Source of the DNA: JANNOG01 sp031398915
Lineage (GTDB): Bacteria; Actinomycetota; Actinomycetes; Actinomycetales; JBBAYJ01
Assembly: GCA_031398915.1 (NCBI GenBank)
Contig: JANNOG010000083.1
Coordinates: forward strand, 1-30,160
DNA: 30,160 nt
Direction: 5' to 3'
The notes beneath the pieces are model-generated. The model searched no databases, had not been told where the DNA came from, and was given only the letters and a program-made list of their open reading frames with translations. Positions 23,447 to 30,160 of this stretch are shown here, in pieces. Numbering within the stretch: position 1 is the stretch's first letter; the number at the start of each line of letters is the position of its first letter. The translations under genes and the position numbers were made by a program.

Positions 23447-24046
23447 CTAGCCGTTGCTCTTGACCCGGATGTTGACCTGCGCCTGCGTCACAGTGAGAGC
23501 GATCCGCTTCTCGCGGGTGGGTGGCGTCTTGGCGTAGGCGATCCAACGCAGGATGTTGCGGCGGACCGATACCGGAAACGCAGCGAAGTACTCGTCAGCG
23601 GGCGAATGCGCGGCGAGGGCGTCGGCCAGATCGTCCGGGACGACGAGAGCGTCGACGTCGTTCATCGCGTCCCACATGCCCTCGGCCTTCGCACGCTCCA
23701 CCGAGGCCAGCCCGGCGGGCTGCATCCTCCCGGTAGTGATCAATCGTTCAGCGCGATCCTTGTACGACTTGGCCCAGGGTTGGGTGCGCCGCGGACTGAC
23801 GAGCTGACGGGTGCGTTCGTCGTCGAGCTGGCGCCGGATGCCGTCACACCAGCCGAAGGCGACCAGCTGATCCAGCACCTGCGTGGTGGAGACGTACTTG
23901 TCGGGGACGACCTTCTTCCAGGTCACCAGCCACACCGCGACATTCTGGTGGTGGTTCTGCCGCAGCCAGTCGTGCAGCTCCTGATCCGAGGTCACCTCCA
24001 CCCACGCGAAGCCGTCGTCCGTAGATCCCTGCCGGGTCGAGGTCAT
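23447..24046 (-). CDS. YdeI/OmpD-associated family protein
   Basis: The protein has 199 residues. Family features are the HDWLRQNHHQNVAVWLVTWKK start region, LDQLVAFGWCDGIRRQLDDERTRQLVSPRRTQPWAKSYKDRAERL in the middle, and a C-terminal conserved segment ending with SVRRNILRWIAYAKTPPTREKRI. The family is found widely and some members have been linked to cationic-peptide resistance; no reaction is known. ATG at 24046 has an unusually strong AGGAGGTGA site. It is divergent from ynfA with only 31 nt between the start codons. Confidence 0.88.
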   Translation of the reverse strand: MTSTRQGSTDDGFAWVEVTSDQELHDWLRQNHHQNVAVWLVTWKKVVPDKYVSTTQVLDQLVAFGWCDGIRRQLDDERTRQLVSPRRTQPWAKSYKDRAERLITTGRMQPAGLASVERAKAEGMWDAMNDVDALVVPDDLADALAAHSPADEYFAAFPVSVRRNILRWIAYAKTPPTREKRIALTVTQAQVNIRVKSNG

Positions 24047-24064
24047 CGCATCACCTCCTGGTTC

Positions 24065-24078
24065 TACAGTCATTGCGG
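24065..24078 (+). promoter_or_regulatory. -10 element and probable leaderless start of ynfA
   Basis: TACAGT ends seven bases before the GTG at 24078 and no ribosome site precedes that codon. This is the layout of a leaderless actinobacterial transcript whose first base is the start codon. Confidence 0.45.
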
Positions 24079-24410
24079 TGACCGAGCTCCGAGTAGTCGT
24101 GTTGTTCGGGTTGGCCGCGCTGGCCGAGATCGGCGGGGCTTGGCTGATCTGGCAGGGGGTGCGCGAGAATCGTGGACTGCTCTGGGTGGGAGCAGGGATC
24201 GTCGCGTTGGGTGCCTACGGCCTGATCGCCGCCCTGCAGCCCGACCCGAATTTCGGCAGAATCCTAGCCGCGTACGGCGGCGTCTTCGTCGTCGGATCGC
24301 TGGCCTGGGGTGTCGTGGTCGACGGGTTCCGCCCAGACCGCTTCGACGTGATCGGCGCGTCGATCTGCCTGGTGGGCGCCTCGATCATCGTGCTGGCGCC
24401 GCGCCCCTGA
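24078..24410 (+). CDS. YnfA-family (UPF0060) membrane protein
   Basis: The protein has 110 residues and four membrane helices, at about 5-24, 32-52, 62-81 and 88-107 by eye. Family-typical sequence includes LAEIGGAWLIWQGVRENRG, GAYGLIAALQPDPNFGRILAAYGGVFV and PDRFDVIGASICLVGA. YnfA proteins are small-multidrug-resistance-like transporters whose substrates are little known. The start GTG at 24078 is only 31 nt from the divergent YdeI-family start. The next gene is convergent, with its stop 11 nt past the ynfA stop codon. Confidence 0.9.
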   Translation: MTELRVVVLFGLAALAEIGGAWLIWQGVRENRGLLWVGAGIVALGAYGLIAALQPDPNFGRILAAYGGVFVVGSLAWGVVVDGFRPDRFDVIGASICLVGASIIVLAPRP

Positions 24411-24420
24411 CTGCCACGAC

Positions 24421-24960
24421 TCAGCCGTCGAGACTGTCCTGCGGCGCGGCCAGACAGATCGACGTCGCTGCCAACTGGTCCTGCCATTGCTCCGACGCAC
24501 CGGCCGCGTCGAGCTCGGTTGCCAGGGGGGCGACTCGGTCACGGAACGCGGCGTCGCCCTGCAGGCTGTCCACCGCGCTCTCGATGGCGGTGTCCAGATC
24601 AGGCGCCTCGGGTGATTGCATCAATGTGGTCGCGAAGCAGGCGACTCGCATCACGCGCAACGCCTCGGCGCCGTCGATTCCGTCGAAGTGCGGCGCCAAT
24701 AGGGCCTCAGCGCGGTCGGACACACTGGCCGGTACGCCCTCGATGTCGGCAGCCGGCACCACGATGTCGACCGAAGCCAACGCCACGGACCCGTCATCGC
24801 CGGGCACGCCCCCGGCGACCAGATTGCTGCTGGTCGTGCCGGCGACCTCGGTCACCCTGACCAGAGCGTCGGCACCCGAATCCGAAGACCCACAGGCGGA
24901 GAGGGCGAGGACGACAGCGATGCCAGCCATCGGTGACGCGAGTACCGGGGTCCGGAGCAC
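24421..24960 (-). CDS. Secreted lipoprotein of unknown function
   Basis: The protein is about 179 residues. From GTG at 24960 it has a short basic start (VLRTP), a hydrophobic stretch (MAGIAVVLAL) and the lipobox LSAC, so lipidation at the cysteine of ACGSS is expected and the protein should sit on the outer face of the membrane. The mature part is helical and acidic and has two further cysteines (ACFATT and TSICLA) that could pair. I recognise no family. A GTG at 24993 is an alternative start. It lies 57 nt downstream of the D,D-carboxypeptidase stop on the same strand and could be co-transcribed with it. Confidence 0.75.
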   Translation of the reverse strand: MLRTPVLASPMAGIAVVLALSACGSSDSGADALVRVTEVAGTTSSNLVAGGVPGDDGSVALASVDIVVPAADIEGVPASVSDRAEALLAPHFDGIDGAEALRVMRVACFATTLMQSPEAPDLDTAIESAVDSLQGDAAFRDRVAPLATELDAAGASEQWQDQLAATSICLAAPQDSLDG

Positions 24961-25017
24961 GTTGCCCGAGGCTAATGGACAACCGGCGCACATCCGGCGT
25001 GTCGCAGGTGATCCGAG

Positions 25018-26295
25018 TCACCACTGACCGTTGACGTACTCCCAGTGCCACGGCTCGTATTTGGATCCGCCCTTCCGGGCCCACGTCGGATTGTCGAAGC
25101 CGAAGGCCGGGGCGTTCTCGCGCAGCCACCAGTAGGGGTCTCCCGCGGTCTCGACGCCGCCGCACATGTCCACCGCCAACCCGTAGCCATGCTGGCTGGT
25201 GCCTGCCGCAGCGGCCAATCCGGGCTTCTGCCGGCGGAGGGCCGCCTGCTCGGCGTAGGTCCGATACCCGGACGTGACGCAGATGTCTGTTCCGTAATGG
25301 GCCCGGAACGCCTCGTTGAGCAGGGCGAAAGCCTCGGCGGCATCGGCGCGGAGGCGATTCCTGCCGTCGGGCATCTGACACAGGTACTCGGCTGGGATGT
25401 CACCGTTGGCGATGGCGACCTCGGGCGGGACCCCGTCGCACGAGGGCAGGGCGTCTCGGGTGCCACCGCGGGAGGCATCTTCGGCGGCTCGGACCCGCAG
25501 CATTCCGTCCTCGCCGGCTACCAGATCCGTGGCACCGTCGAGGTCTGACGCCACCGGGGCGCCACTGGAACCCGGAAGGATCAGCGTCTGCTGCCGGGCG
25601 AGGTCGATCGACGAGGCCGTGCCGACGACGCCGGACGGTGCGAATTCACCGGCTACGGCGTTGCCGAACGTGGCGGCTGCCATCACTGCGACCACGCCGG
25701 CCTGGGGAAGGAGGCGAACGGCTGCGGAACGGACGTCGACGCCGGCGATTCCGCTGCGGACGTCGGCGATCCATTGCTTGACGGGGACCCGGCTGCTGTC
25801 CTCGGAGTCCTCATGTGACTGGTTGGCGGCCACGCCCAACCAGTCCAGGCTCTGCGGTGACACCACCGGTGCGAATCCGGCCCCGTTGGTGTCGATGTCC
25901 GTGCTGTGGATGCCGACGGCGGTCACGATCGGTGCGGCCGGGATCGATGCGGCCGGGATCGGTGCGGCCGGGATCGGTGCAGCTGGTTTTGGCGCGGCAG
26001 AGGCCGGCGCAGCTGAGGGCGGTACCGACGCGACCGGGGCCATCGCCGGAGTGGTCATCGCCGGAGTGGTCATCGTCGGGGTGGTCATCGTCTGTGCAGG
26101 CACAGGCGCGGCGGCTGATTCGCGCAGCGAGCGACGAGTGGGATGGGCAACCGGGCGGACGGCGCTGGGGACGGCGACTGCTTCGCTGGGGTGTGCGACC
26201 ACCCCACGTGAGGTGTCGACAGACGACACATCCGCCTCGCGCGCCTCTCGGAGGCTGCGGCGAGTGGGATACGAAGTAGTGGGGGTCACCAGCAC
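25018..26295 (-). CDS. Membrane-anchored D-alanyl-D-alanine carboxypeptidase (M15B/VanY family)
   Basis: The protein has 425 residues. The C-terminal 130 residues are the M15 peptidase: CVTSGYRTYAEQAALRR, SQHGYGLAVDMCGG (the zinc-ligand SxHxxGxAxD motif), and EPWHWEYV with the catalytic/zinc histidines. These enzymes trim D-Ala-D-Ala or related bonds in peptidoglycan peptides. A single membrane segment at about 196-216 (LLPQAGVVAVMAAATFG) separates it from a 190-residue N-terminal region, presumably cytoplasmic, that is low-complexity and contains PTRRSLRE twice (about 10-17 and 52-59). The start is GTG at 26295, with GTG at 26289 possible. It lies 195 nt from the guaB1 stop. Confidence 0.88.
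   Translation of the reverse strand: MLVTPTTSYPTRRSLREAREADVSSVDTSRGVVAHPSEAVAVPSAVRPVAHPTRRSLRESAAAPVPAQTMTTPTMTTPAMTTPAMAPVASVPPSAAPASAAPKPAAPIPAAPIPAASIPAAPIVTAVGIHSTDIDTNGAGFAPVVSPQSLDWLGVAANQSHEDSEDSSRVPVKQWIADVRSGIAGVDVRSAAVRLLPQAGVVAVMAAATFGNAVAGEFAPSGVVGTASSIDLARQQTLILPGSSGAPVASDLDGATDLVAGEDGMLRVRAAEDASRGGTRDALPSCDGVPPEVAIANGDIPAEYLCQMPDGRNRLRADAAEAFALLNEAFRAHYGTDICVTSGYRTYAEQAALRRQKPGLAAAAGTSQHGYGLAVDMCGGVETAGDPYWWLRENAPAFGFDNPTWARKGGSKYEPWHWEYVNGQW
25927..25986. repeat. 15-nt x4 repeat in the carboxypeptidase gene
   Basis: Four consecutive 15-nt units near GATCGGTGCGGCCGG encode PIPAA/SIPAA repeats in the N-terminal region. Confidence 0.92.
26041..26085. repeat. 15-nt x3 repeat in the carboxypeptidase gene
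   Basis: Three consecutive units of CATCGCCGGAGTGGT, the third with two changes, encode repeated MTTPA/MTTPT. Confidence 0.92.
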
Positions 26296-26428
26296 CTACT
26301 CAGCCGGAACGCCCGAATGATCTCCATCGGGAGCAGACGATAACGGCCACACAGCGTGTTCTCAACCACCTCATGCCGTCGGTGAGTTGCGACAAGCCGG
26401 AGATTTCGCCATCGACCGGATACTGACA

Positions 26429-26445
26429 GTCACCAGATGGGTGAC
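26429..26445. promoter_or_regulatory. Dyad GTCACC-N5-GGTGAC between guaB1 and the carboxypeptidase gene
   Basis: This six-base inverted repeat with a five-base spacer lies about 46 nt past the guaB1 stop and 134 nt before the carboxypeptidase start. It could be an operator or part of a terminator. The rest of the 195-nt gap (26296-26490) shows only a weak hairpin-forming stretch close to the carboxypeptidase start and no small ORF that I trust. Confidence 0.35.
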
Positions 26446-26490
26446 CTGAAGGCCCGCGCGCCCACCCCACCCGACGAGTGAAACGCGAGG

Positions 26491-27972
26491 TCAGGACCGC
26501 CAGCCGGCTGGCATCGGCCGCCCCTCGTCGTACCCCGCACGAGACTGGACACCGACCACGGCGCGTTCCGAAAACTCGGCCAGGGTTCGCGCCCCGGTAT
26601 AAGTACATGCCGAGCGGACGCCACTGGTGATGTGATCGAGCAAATCCTCGACTCCGGGGCGGTCCGGGTCGAGGTACATCCGACTCGTCGAGATTCCCTC
26701 CTCGAATAGGGCCTTGCGCGCCCGGTCGAACGGCGGATCCTCCGACTTTCGGGCATTGACGGCCCGAGCCGAGGCCATTCCGAAGCTTTCCTTGTATTCG
26801 CGACCGTCCGCATCCACGAGGAGATCCCCGGGGCTCTCGTAGGTTCCTGCGAACCACGAGCCGACCATCACCTGGGCAGCGCCCGCGGCCAGCGCAAGGG
26901 CCACGTCGCGCGGGTGACGGACGCCGCCGTCGGCCCAGATATGCGCTCCGACGTCCGTGGCTGCGCGCGCGCAGTCGAGCACCGCCGACAGTTGCGGCCT
27001 GCCCACCGCGGTCATCATCCGCGTGGTGCACATCGCGCCGGGTCCGACACCGACCTTGACGATGTCGGCTCCTGCCCGGACCAGGTCACTGACCCCTTCG
27101 GCCGTCACCACGTTGCCTGCGACCAACGGCAGACCCGCAGCCCGGGCCCGCGGTGACACCACCGCGACGGCGGCCAACATCTTGTCCTGGTGACCGTGGG
27201 CGGTATCGACGACCAGACAGTCGACGCCCATCTCGATCATGGCCTCGGCCTTTGCCGCCACGTCACCGTTGATCCCGATGGCCGCGGCGACCCGCAATCG
27301 TCCGTCACCGTCAACAGCGGGCGCATACAGCGCCGAGCGCAGGGCACCGAGGCGAGTCATCGCTCCGACCAGGACACCGTCGCGGACCACCGGAGCAAAG
27401 GCGGCCCGGGCGGCATCCAGCAACTCGTATCCGGCCCGCGGCCCCGACGCCTCCACCACCGTCGCGTCCACCGTCGGAGCGTCCGCCGCCATCACCGTCG
27501 AGAGCGCGGCGTAGCGGTCCACTCCGACCAGATCGGCTGCGGCGACGACGCCGAGCACCCGAGGTCCATCCGCTCCCGGTTGGGCCACCACGATGGCGCG
27601 GTGGGCACGCTTGCCGAACAGGTGCAGGGCCGAGATCACGGTGTCGTCGGGACCGAGAACGAGCGGGGTGTCGTACACCACGTGACGTGACTTCACCCAC
27701 GCCACGACGTCGCGCAGCACCGGAATCGGGACATCCTGTGGCAGGACGGCGATACCACCCCGGCGCGCCACGGTCTCGGCCATCCGCCGCCCCGAGACGG
27801 CGGTCATGTTCGACACGACCAGTGGAATCGTCGTGCCCGTGCCGTCATCGGGCCGCAGATCGACGTCGAATCGCGAGGTCACGTCCGATCGCGCCGGCAC
27901 CAGGAACACGTCGTCGTAGGTCAGGTCCCACCGCAGTCCGGTGGCGGGCGCATGGCCCGGGAGGAATCGCAC
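26491..27972 (-). CDS. guaB1: GuaB1-family IMP dehydrogenase-like protein (GMP reductase)
   Basis: The protein has 493 residues with the IMPDH/GMPR barrel: LTYDDVFLVPARSDV near the start, a CBS pair at about 100-215, the phosphate loop, and GVGPGAMCTTRMMTAVGRPQ with catalytic Cys315, then ADGGVRHPRDVALALAAGA. It is distinct from GuaB2, the true IMP dehydrogenase. The M. smegmatis GuaB1 is a GMP reductase returning GMP to IMP with NADPH, and is controlled by purine nucleotides through its CBS domains; the same is inferred here. The start GTG at 27972 (VRFLPGHAP) has GGAGA eight bases upstream. It is divergent from kgd, with 130 nt between starts. Confidence 0.93.
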   Translation of the reverse strand: MRFLPGHAPATGLRWDLTYDDVFLVPARSDVTSRFDVDLRPDDGTGTTIPLVVSNMTAVSGRRMAETVARRGGIAVLPQDVPIPVLRDVVAWVKSRHVVYDTPLVLGPDDTVISALHLFGKRAHRAIVVAQPGADGPRVLGVVAAADLVGVDRYAALSTVMAADAPTVDATVVEASGPRAGYELLDAARAAFAPVVRDGVLVGAMTRLGALRSALYAPAVDGDGRLRVAAAIGINGDVAAKAEAMIEMGVDCLVVDTAHGHQDKMLAAVAVVSPRARAAGLPLVAGNVVTAEGVSDLVRAGADIVKVGVGPGAMCTTRMMTAVGRPQLSAVLDCARAATDVGAHIWADGGVRHPRDVALALAAGAAQVMVGSWFAGTYESPGDLLVDADGREYKESFGMASARAVNARKSEDPPFDRARKALFEEGISTSRMYLDPDRPGVEDLLDHITSGVRSACTYTGARTLAEFSERAVVGVQSRAGYDEGRPMPAGWRS

Positions 27973-28102
27973 GCACGCATTCTCCGGTACCCGAGCCGTC
28001 GCAGGCGTAGCCTGACCCGTCGGGCCTGGTCGCGACCGACGCGATACTAGGCTGGGCAGGGAACGTCGACCCCGCCCATGACGAGGAAGAAGGCGGCGAC
28101 GC

Positions 28103-30160
28103 GTGGCACAGCAGGAGCAGGCGGGCGACCCCCTGGACGAGTTCGGCGCCAATCAGTGGTTGGTCGACGAACAGCGCGAGAAGTACCACCGTGACCCGGC
28201 ATCCGTGGCACCCGAGTGGCGGCGGCTGTTCACCGACGCGTCGCCACGACCGAGCACCACCGACAACGGGGCCCGCAACGGTGGCGCGGCGACAGCAGTC
28301 CTCACCGCTCCCGCTCCTCGCAGCGAGCCTGTCCTCACCTCGGCAACCGCAGCTCCCCCAGTCGCAGCGGCACCAGCAGCCCCGGCAGCACCGCAGGCCC
28401 CAGCGCCCTCACCGGCCCCTCCGGCGCCAGCCGCACCCGCCCCCCCGGCGCCAGCGGCCGACGAAACGGTTCGCCTCCGGGGCCCCGCAGCGCGGGTCGT
28501 GACCAACATGGAGGCCTCGCTCGGCGTCCCGACCGCCACCAGCGTGCGAGCGATCCCGGCCAAACTGCTGATCGACAACCGCATCGTGGTCAACAACCAC
28601 CTGCGTCGGCGCCGCGGCGGCAAGGTGTCCTTCACCCACATCGTCGGCTACGCGATGGTCGAGGCGCTGCGCGAGCTGCCCGAGATGAACCACTCCTACG
28701 CCGAGGTCGACGGAAAACCGTCATTGGTGCGCCCTCACTCGATCAACGTGGGCATCGCCATCGACCTGACCAAACCCGACGGCACCCGCCAGTTACTCGT
28801 ACCCAACGTCAAGGACGCCGCCAACCTGGACTTCGGCCAGTGGTGGGCCGCGTACGAAGACGTGATCAAGCGGGCCCGGGGCGGCTCGTTGACGCCCACC
28901 GACTTCGCCGCCACCACGATCAGCATCACCAATCCCGGCACGATCGGAACCGTCCACTCGGTCCCCCGGTTGATGCCCGGGCAAAGCGCCATTCTGGGCG
29001 TCGGCGCCCTGGAGTATCCAGCCGAATACGCCGGGGCGAGCGAGGAGACACTTGCCCGTCTGGCCGTCAGCAAGACCATCACGCTCACCTCGACCTACGA
29101 CCACCGAGTCATTCAGGGCGCGCAATCCGGTGACTTCCTGCGAATCATCCACGCCAAGCTGCTGGGCGAGGACGGCTTCTACCACCGGGTGTTTCGCGCG
29201 CTGCGAGTCCCGTACGAACCCATCGCCTGGGTGCGCGACATCGCGGCCGACGACGACGCGGACATCAACAAGACCGCGCGAGTCGTCGAGCTGATCCACG
29301 CCTACCGGGTGCGGGGGCACCTGATGGCCGACACCGACCCCCTGGAGTACCGCCAGCGCCGACACCCCGACCTGGACGTCCAGACCCACGGCCTCACCCT
29401 GTGGGACCTCGACCGCGAGTTCCCCACCGGCGGTTTCGGCGGCAAGCCCGTGATGAAGTTGCGGGACATCCTCGGCGTACTCCGTGACTCGTACTGCCGG
29501 ACCGTCGGCATCGAATACATGCACATCCAGGATCCCGACCAGCGCCACTGGATTCAGGAGCGGGTCGAAGGTCGGCGCGAGAAGCCCAACCCGGCCGAGC
29601 ACATCCGGATTCTGGGCCGGTTGAACGCCGCGGAGGCTTTCGAGACATTCCTGCAGACCAAGTTCGTCGGTCAGAAGCGATTCAGCCTGGAGGGCAGCGA
29701 GTCGGTCATCGCAATCCTCGACGGCATCCTGTCCGAGGCCGCCGAATCGGGTCTGGACGAGGTGTGTATCGGGATGGCGCACCGCGGGCGCCTCAACGTG
29801 CTGGCCAATATCGCAGGCAAGACCTATCGGCAGATCTTCGCCGAGTTCGAGGGGACCCAGGACCCGCGGACCGTGCAGGGCTCGGGTGACGTCAAGTACC
29901 ACCTCGGTACCGAGGGCACCTTCACCGGCGCGACCGGCGAGCAGATCCCCGTGTACCTCGCGGCGAACCCGTCGCACCTCGAAGCCGTCGATGGTGTGCT
30001 CGAGGGGATCGTGCGGGCCAAGCAGGACCGCCTCAACCTCGCCGGTGAGGACTTCACCGTGCTTCCCGTGCTGCTCCACGGCGACGCCGCGTTCGCTGGC
30101 CAGGGGGTCGTCGCGGAGACCCTGAACCTGTCCCAGCTGCGCGGCTACCGCACCGGTGGC
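28103..30160 (+). CDS. kgd: Multifunctional 2-oxoglutarate dehydrogenase E2-E1 (Kgd/SucA), 3' truncated by window
   Basis: 686 codons are visible and the gene runs off the right edge (family length about 1230). The start is GTG at 28103 with AGAAGG upstream. The N-terminus has EFGANQWLVDEQREKYHRDP, then a Pro/Ala-rich linker to about 130. The E2o succinyltransferase-like domain (about 135-360) has the catalytic TYDHRVIQG with His334. The start of the E1 thiamine-dependent decarboxylase follows, including RVRGHLMADTDPL, EYMHIQDPDQRHWIQERVE, KRFSLEGSESVI, GMAHRGRLNVLANI and YHLGTEG. In actinobacteria this fusion works with DlaT and Lpd and is inhibited by unphosphorylated OdhI/GarA. Essential residues in the visible part look intact. 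Confidence 0.96.
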   Translation, partial: MAQQEQAGDPLDEFGANQWLVDEQREKYHRDPASVAPEWRRLFTDASPRPSTTDNGARNGGAATAVLTAPAPRSEPVLTSATAAPPVAAAPAAPAAPQAPAPSPAPPAPAAPAPPAPAADETVRLRGPAARVVTNMEASLGVPTATSVRAIPAKLLIDNRIVVNNHLRRRRGGKVSFTHIVGYAMVEALRELPEMNHSYAEVDGKPSLVRPHSINVGIAIDLTKPDGTRQLLVPNVKDAANLDFGQWWAAYEDVIKRARGGSLTPTDFAATTISITNPGTIGTVHSVPRLMPGQSAILGVGALEYPAEYAGASEETLARLAVSKTITLTSTYDHRVIQGAQSGDFLRIIHAKLLGEDGFYHRVFRALRVPYEPIAWVRDIAADDDADINKTARVVELIHAYRVRGHLMADTDPLEYRQRRHPDLDVQTHGLTLWDLDREFPTGGFGGKPVMKLRDILGVLRDSYCRTVGIEYMHIQDPDQRHWIQERVEGRREKPNPAEHIRILGRLNAAEAFETFLQTKFVGQKRFSLEGSESVIAILDGILSEAAESGLDEVCIGMAHRGRLNVLANIAGKTYRQIFAEFEGTQDPRTVQGSGDVKYHLGTEGTFTGATGEQIPVYLAANPSHLEAVDGVLEGIVRAKQDRLNLAGEDFTVLPVLLHGDAAFAGQGVVAETLNLSQLRGYRTGG

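Noticed and set aside
26296..26490. Possible c-di-AMP (ydaO-type) riboswitch upstream of the carboxypeptidase gene
   Set aside because: Such riboswitches often precede actinobacterial wall-hydrolase genes, so I looked for one. I could not match the conserved core sequences or the helix order by eye, only short unrelated hairpins.
28793..30079. 428-codon minus-strand open frame opposite kgd
   Set aside because: It lies wholly antisense to well-conserved E2/E1 sequence; the long open frame is a GC-bias shadow.

Overview
The window is high-GC actinobacterial chromosome. Gene order and protein families point to the order Mycobacteriales (Corynebacteriales) outside Mycobacterium itself, in the neighbourhood of Gordonia, Williamsia, Dietzia or Rhodococcus. 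Supporting signs are the argS-lysA-hom-thrC-thrB-rho-rpmE-prfA-prmC-sua5-wecA-atpI-atpBEFHA order known from M. tuberculosis, an Arr enzyme close to the M. smegmatis one, a GuaB1 protein, and a Kgd-type E2-E1 2-oxoglutarate dehydrogenase. Separate AtpF (b) and AtpH (delta) proteins argue against Mycobacterium, where b' and delta are fused. The genus cannot be fixed by eye.

Positions 1-17220 are a nearly unbroken minus-strand housekeeping block. Read in the direction of transcription it holds argS, lysA, a Uma2-family nuclease-fold gene, hom-thrC-thrB (threonine synthesis from aspartate), rho, rpmE-prfA-prmC-sua5-wecA (ribosomal protein, release factor 1 and its methylase, tRNA t6A synthesis, first lipid step of cell-wall glycan synthesis), and atpI-atpB-atpE-atpF-atpH-atpA (F1Fo ATP synthase; atpA runs off the left edge). 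Many junctions are 1-4 nt stop/start overlaps, so translational coupling is likely.

Positions 17260-21125 hold a two-gene minus-strand module: a small winged-helix-like protein overlapping by 4 nt a 1090-residue protein with two separate P-loop ATPase domains, the second of HerA/FtsK type. It lies between argS and a divergent tRNA-Arg(CCG) and is the best candidate here for an undescribed system.

Positions 21226-26295 are accessory: tRNA-Arg, rifamycin ADP-ribosyltransferase (arr), a PadR regulator with an overlapping membrane-protein gene that runs antisense into an SDR-like NAD(P)-binding gene, a YdeI-family gene divergent from a YnfA membrane protein, a lipoprotein, and a membrane-anchored D,D-carboxypeptidase (M15/VanY). 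Positions 26491-30160 hold guaB1 (minus) divergent from kgd (plus, cut by the right edge).

A recurring theme is in-frame tandem repeats (6, 15 or 18 nt) in disordered parts of otherwise conserved proteins (Sua5, Rho, the dual ATPase, the carboxypeptidase), plus a noncoding REP-like inverted/direct repeat cluster between argS and lysA. No insertion sequence, integrase, CRISPR array or rRNA was seen.
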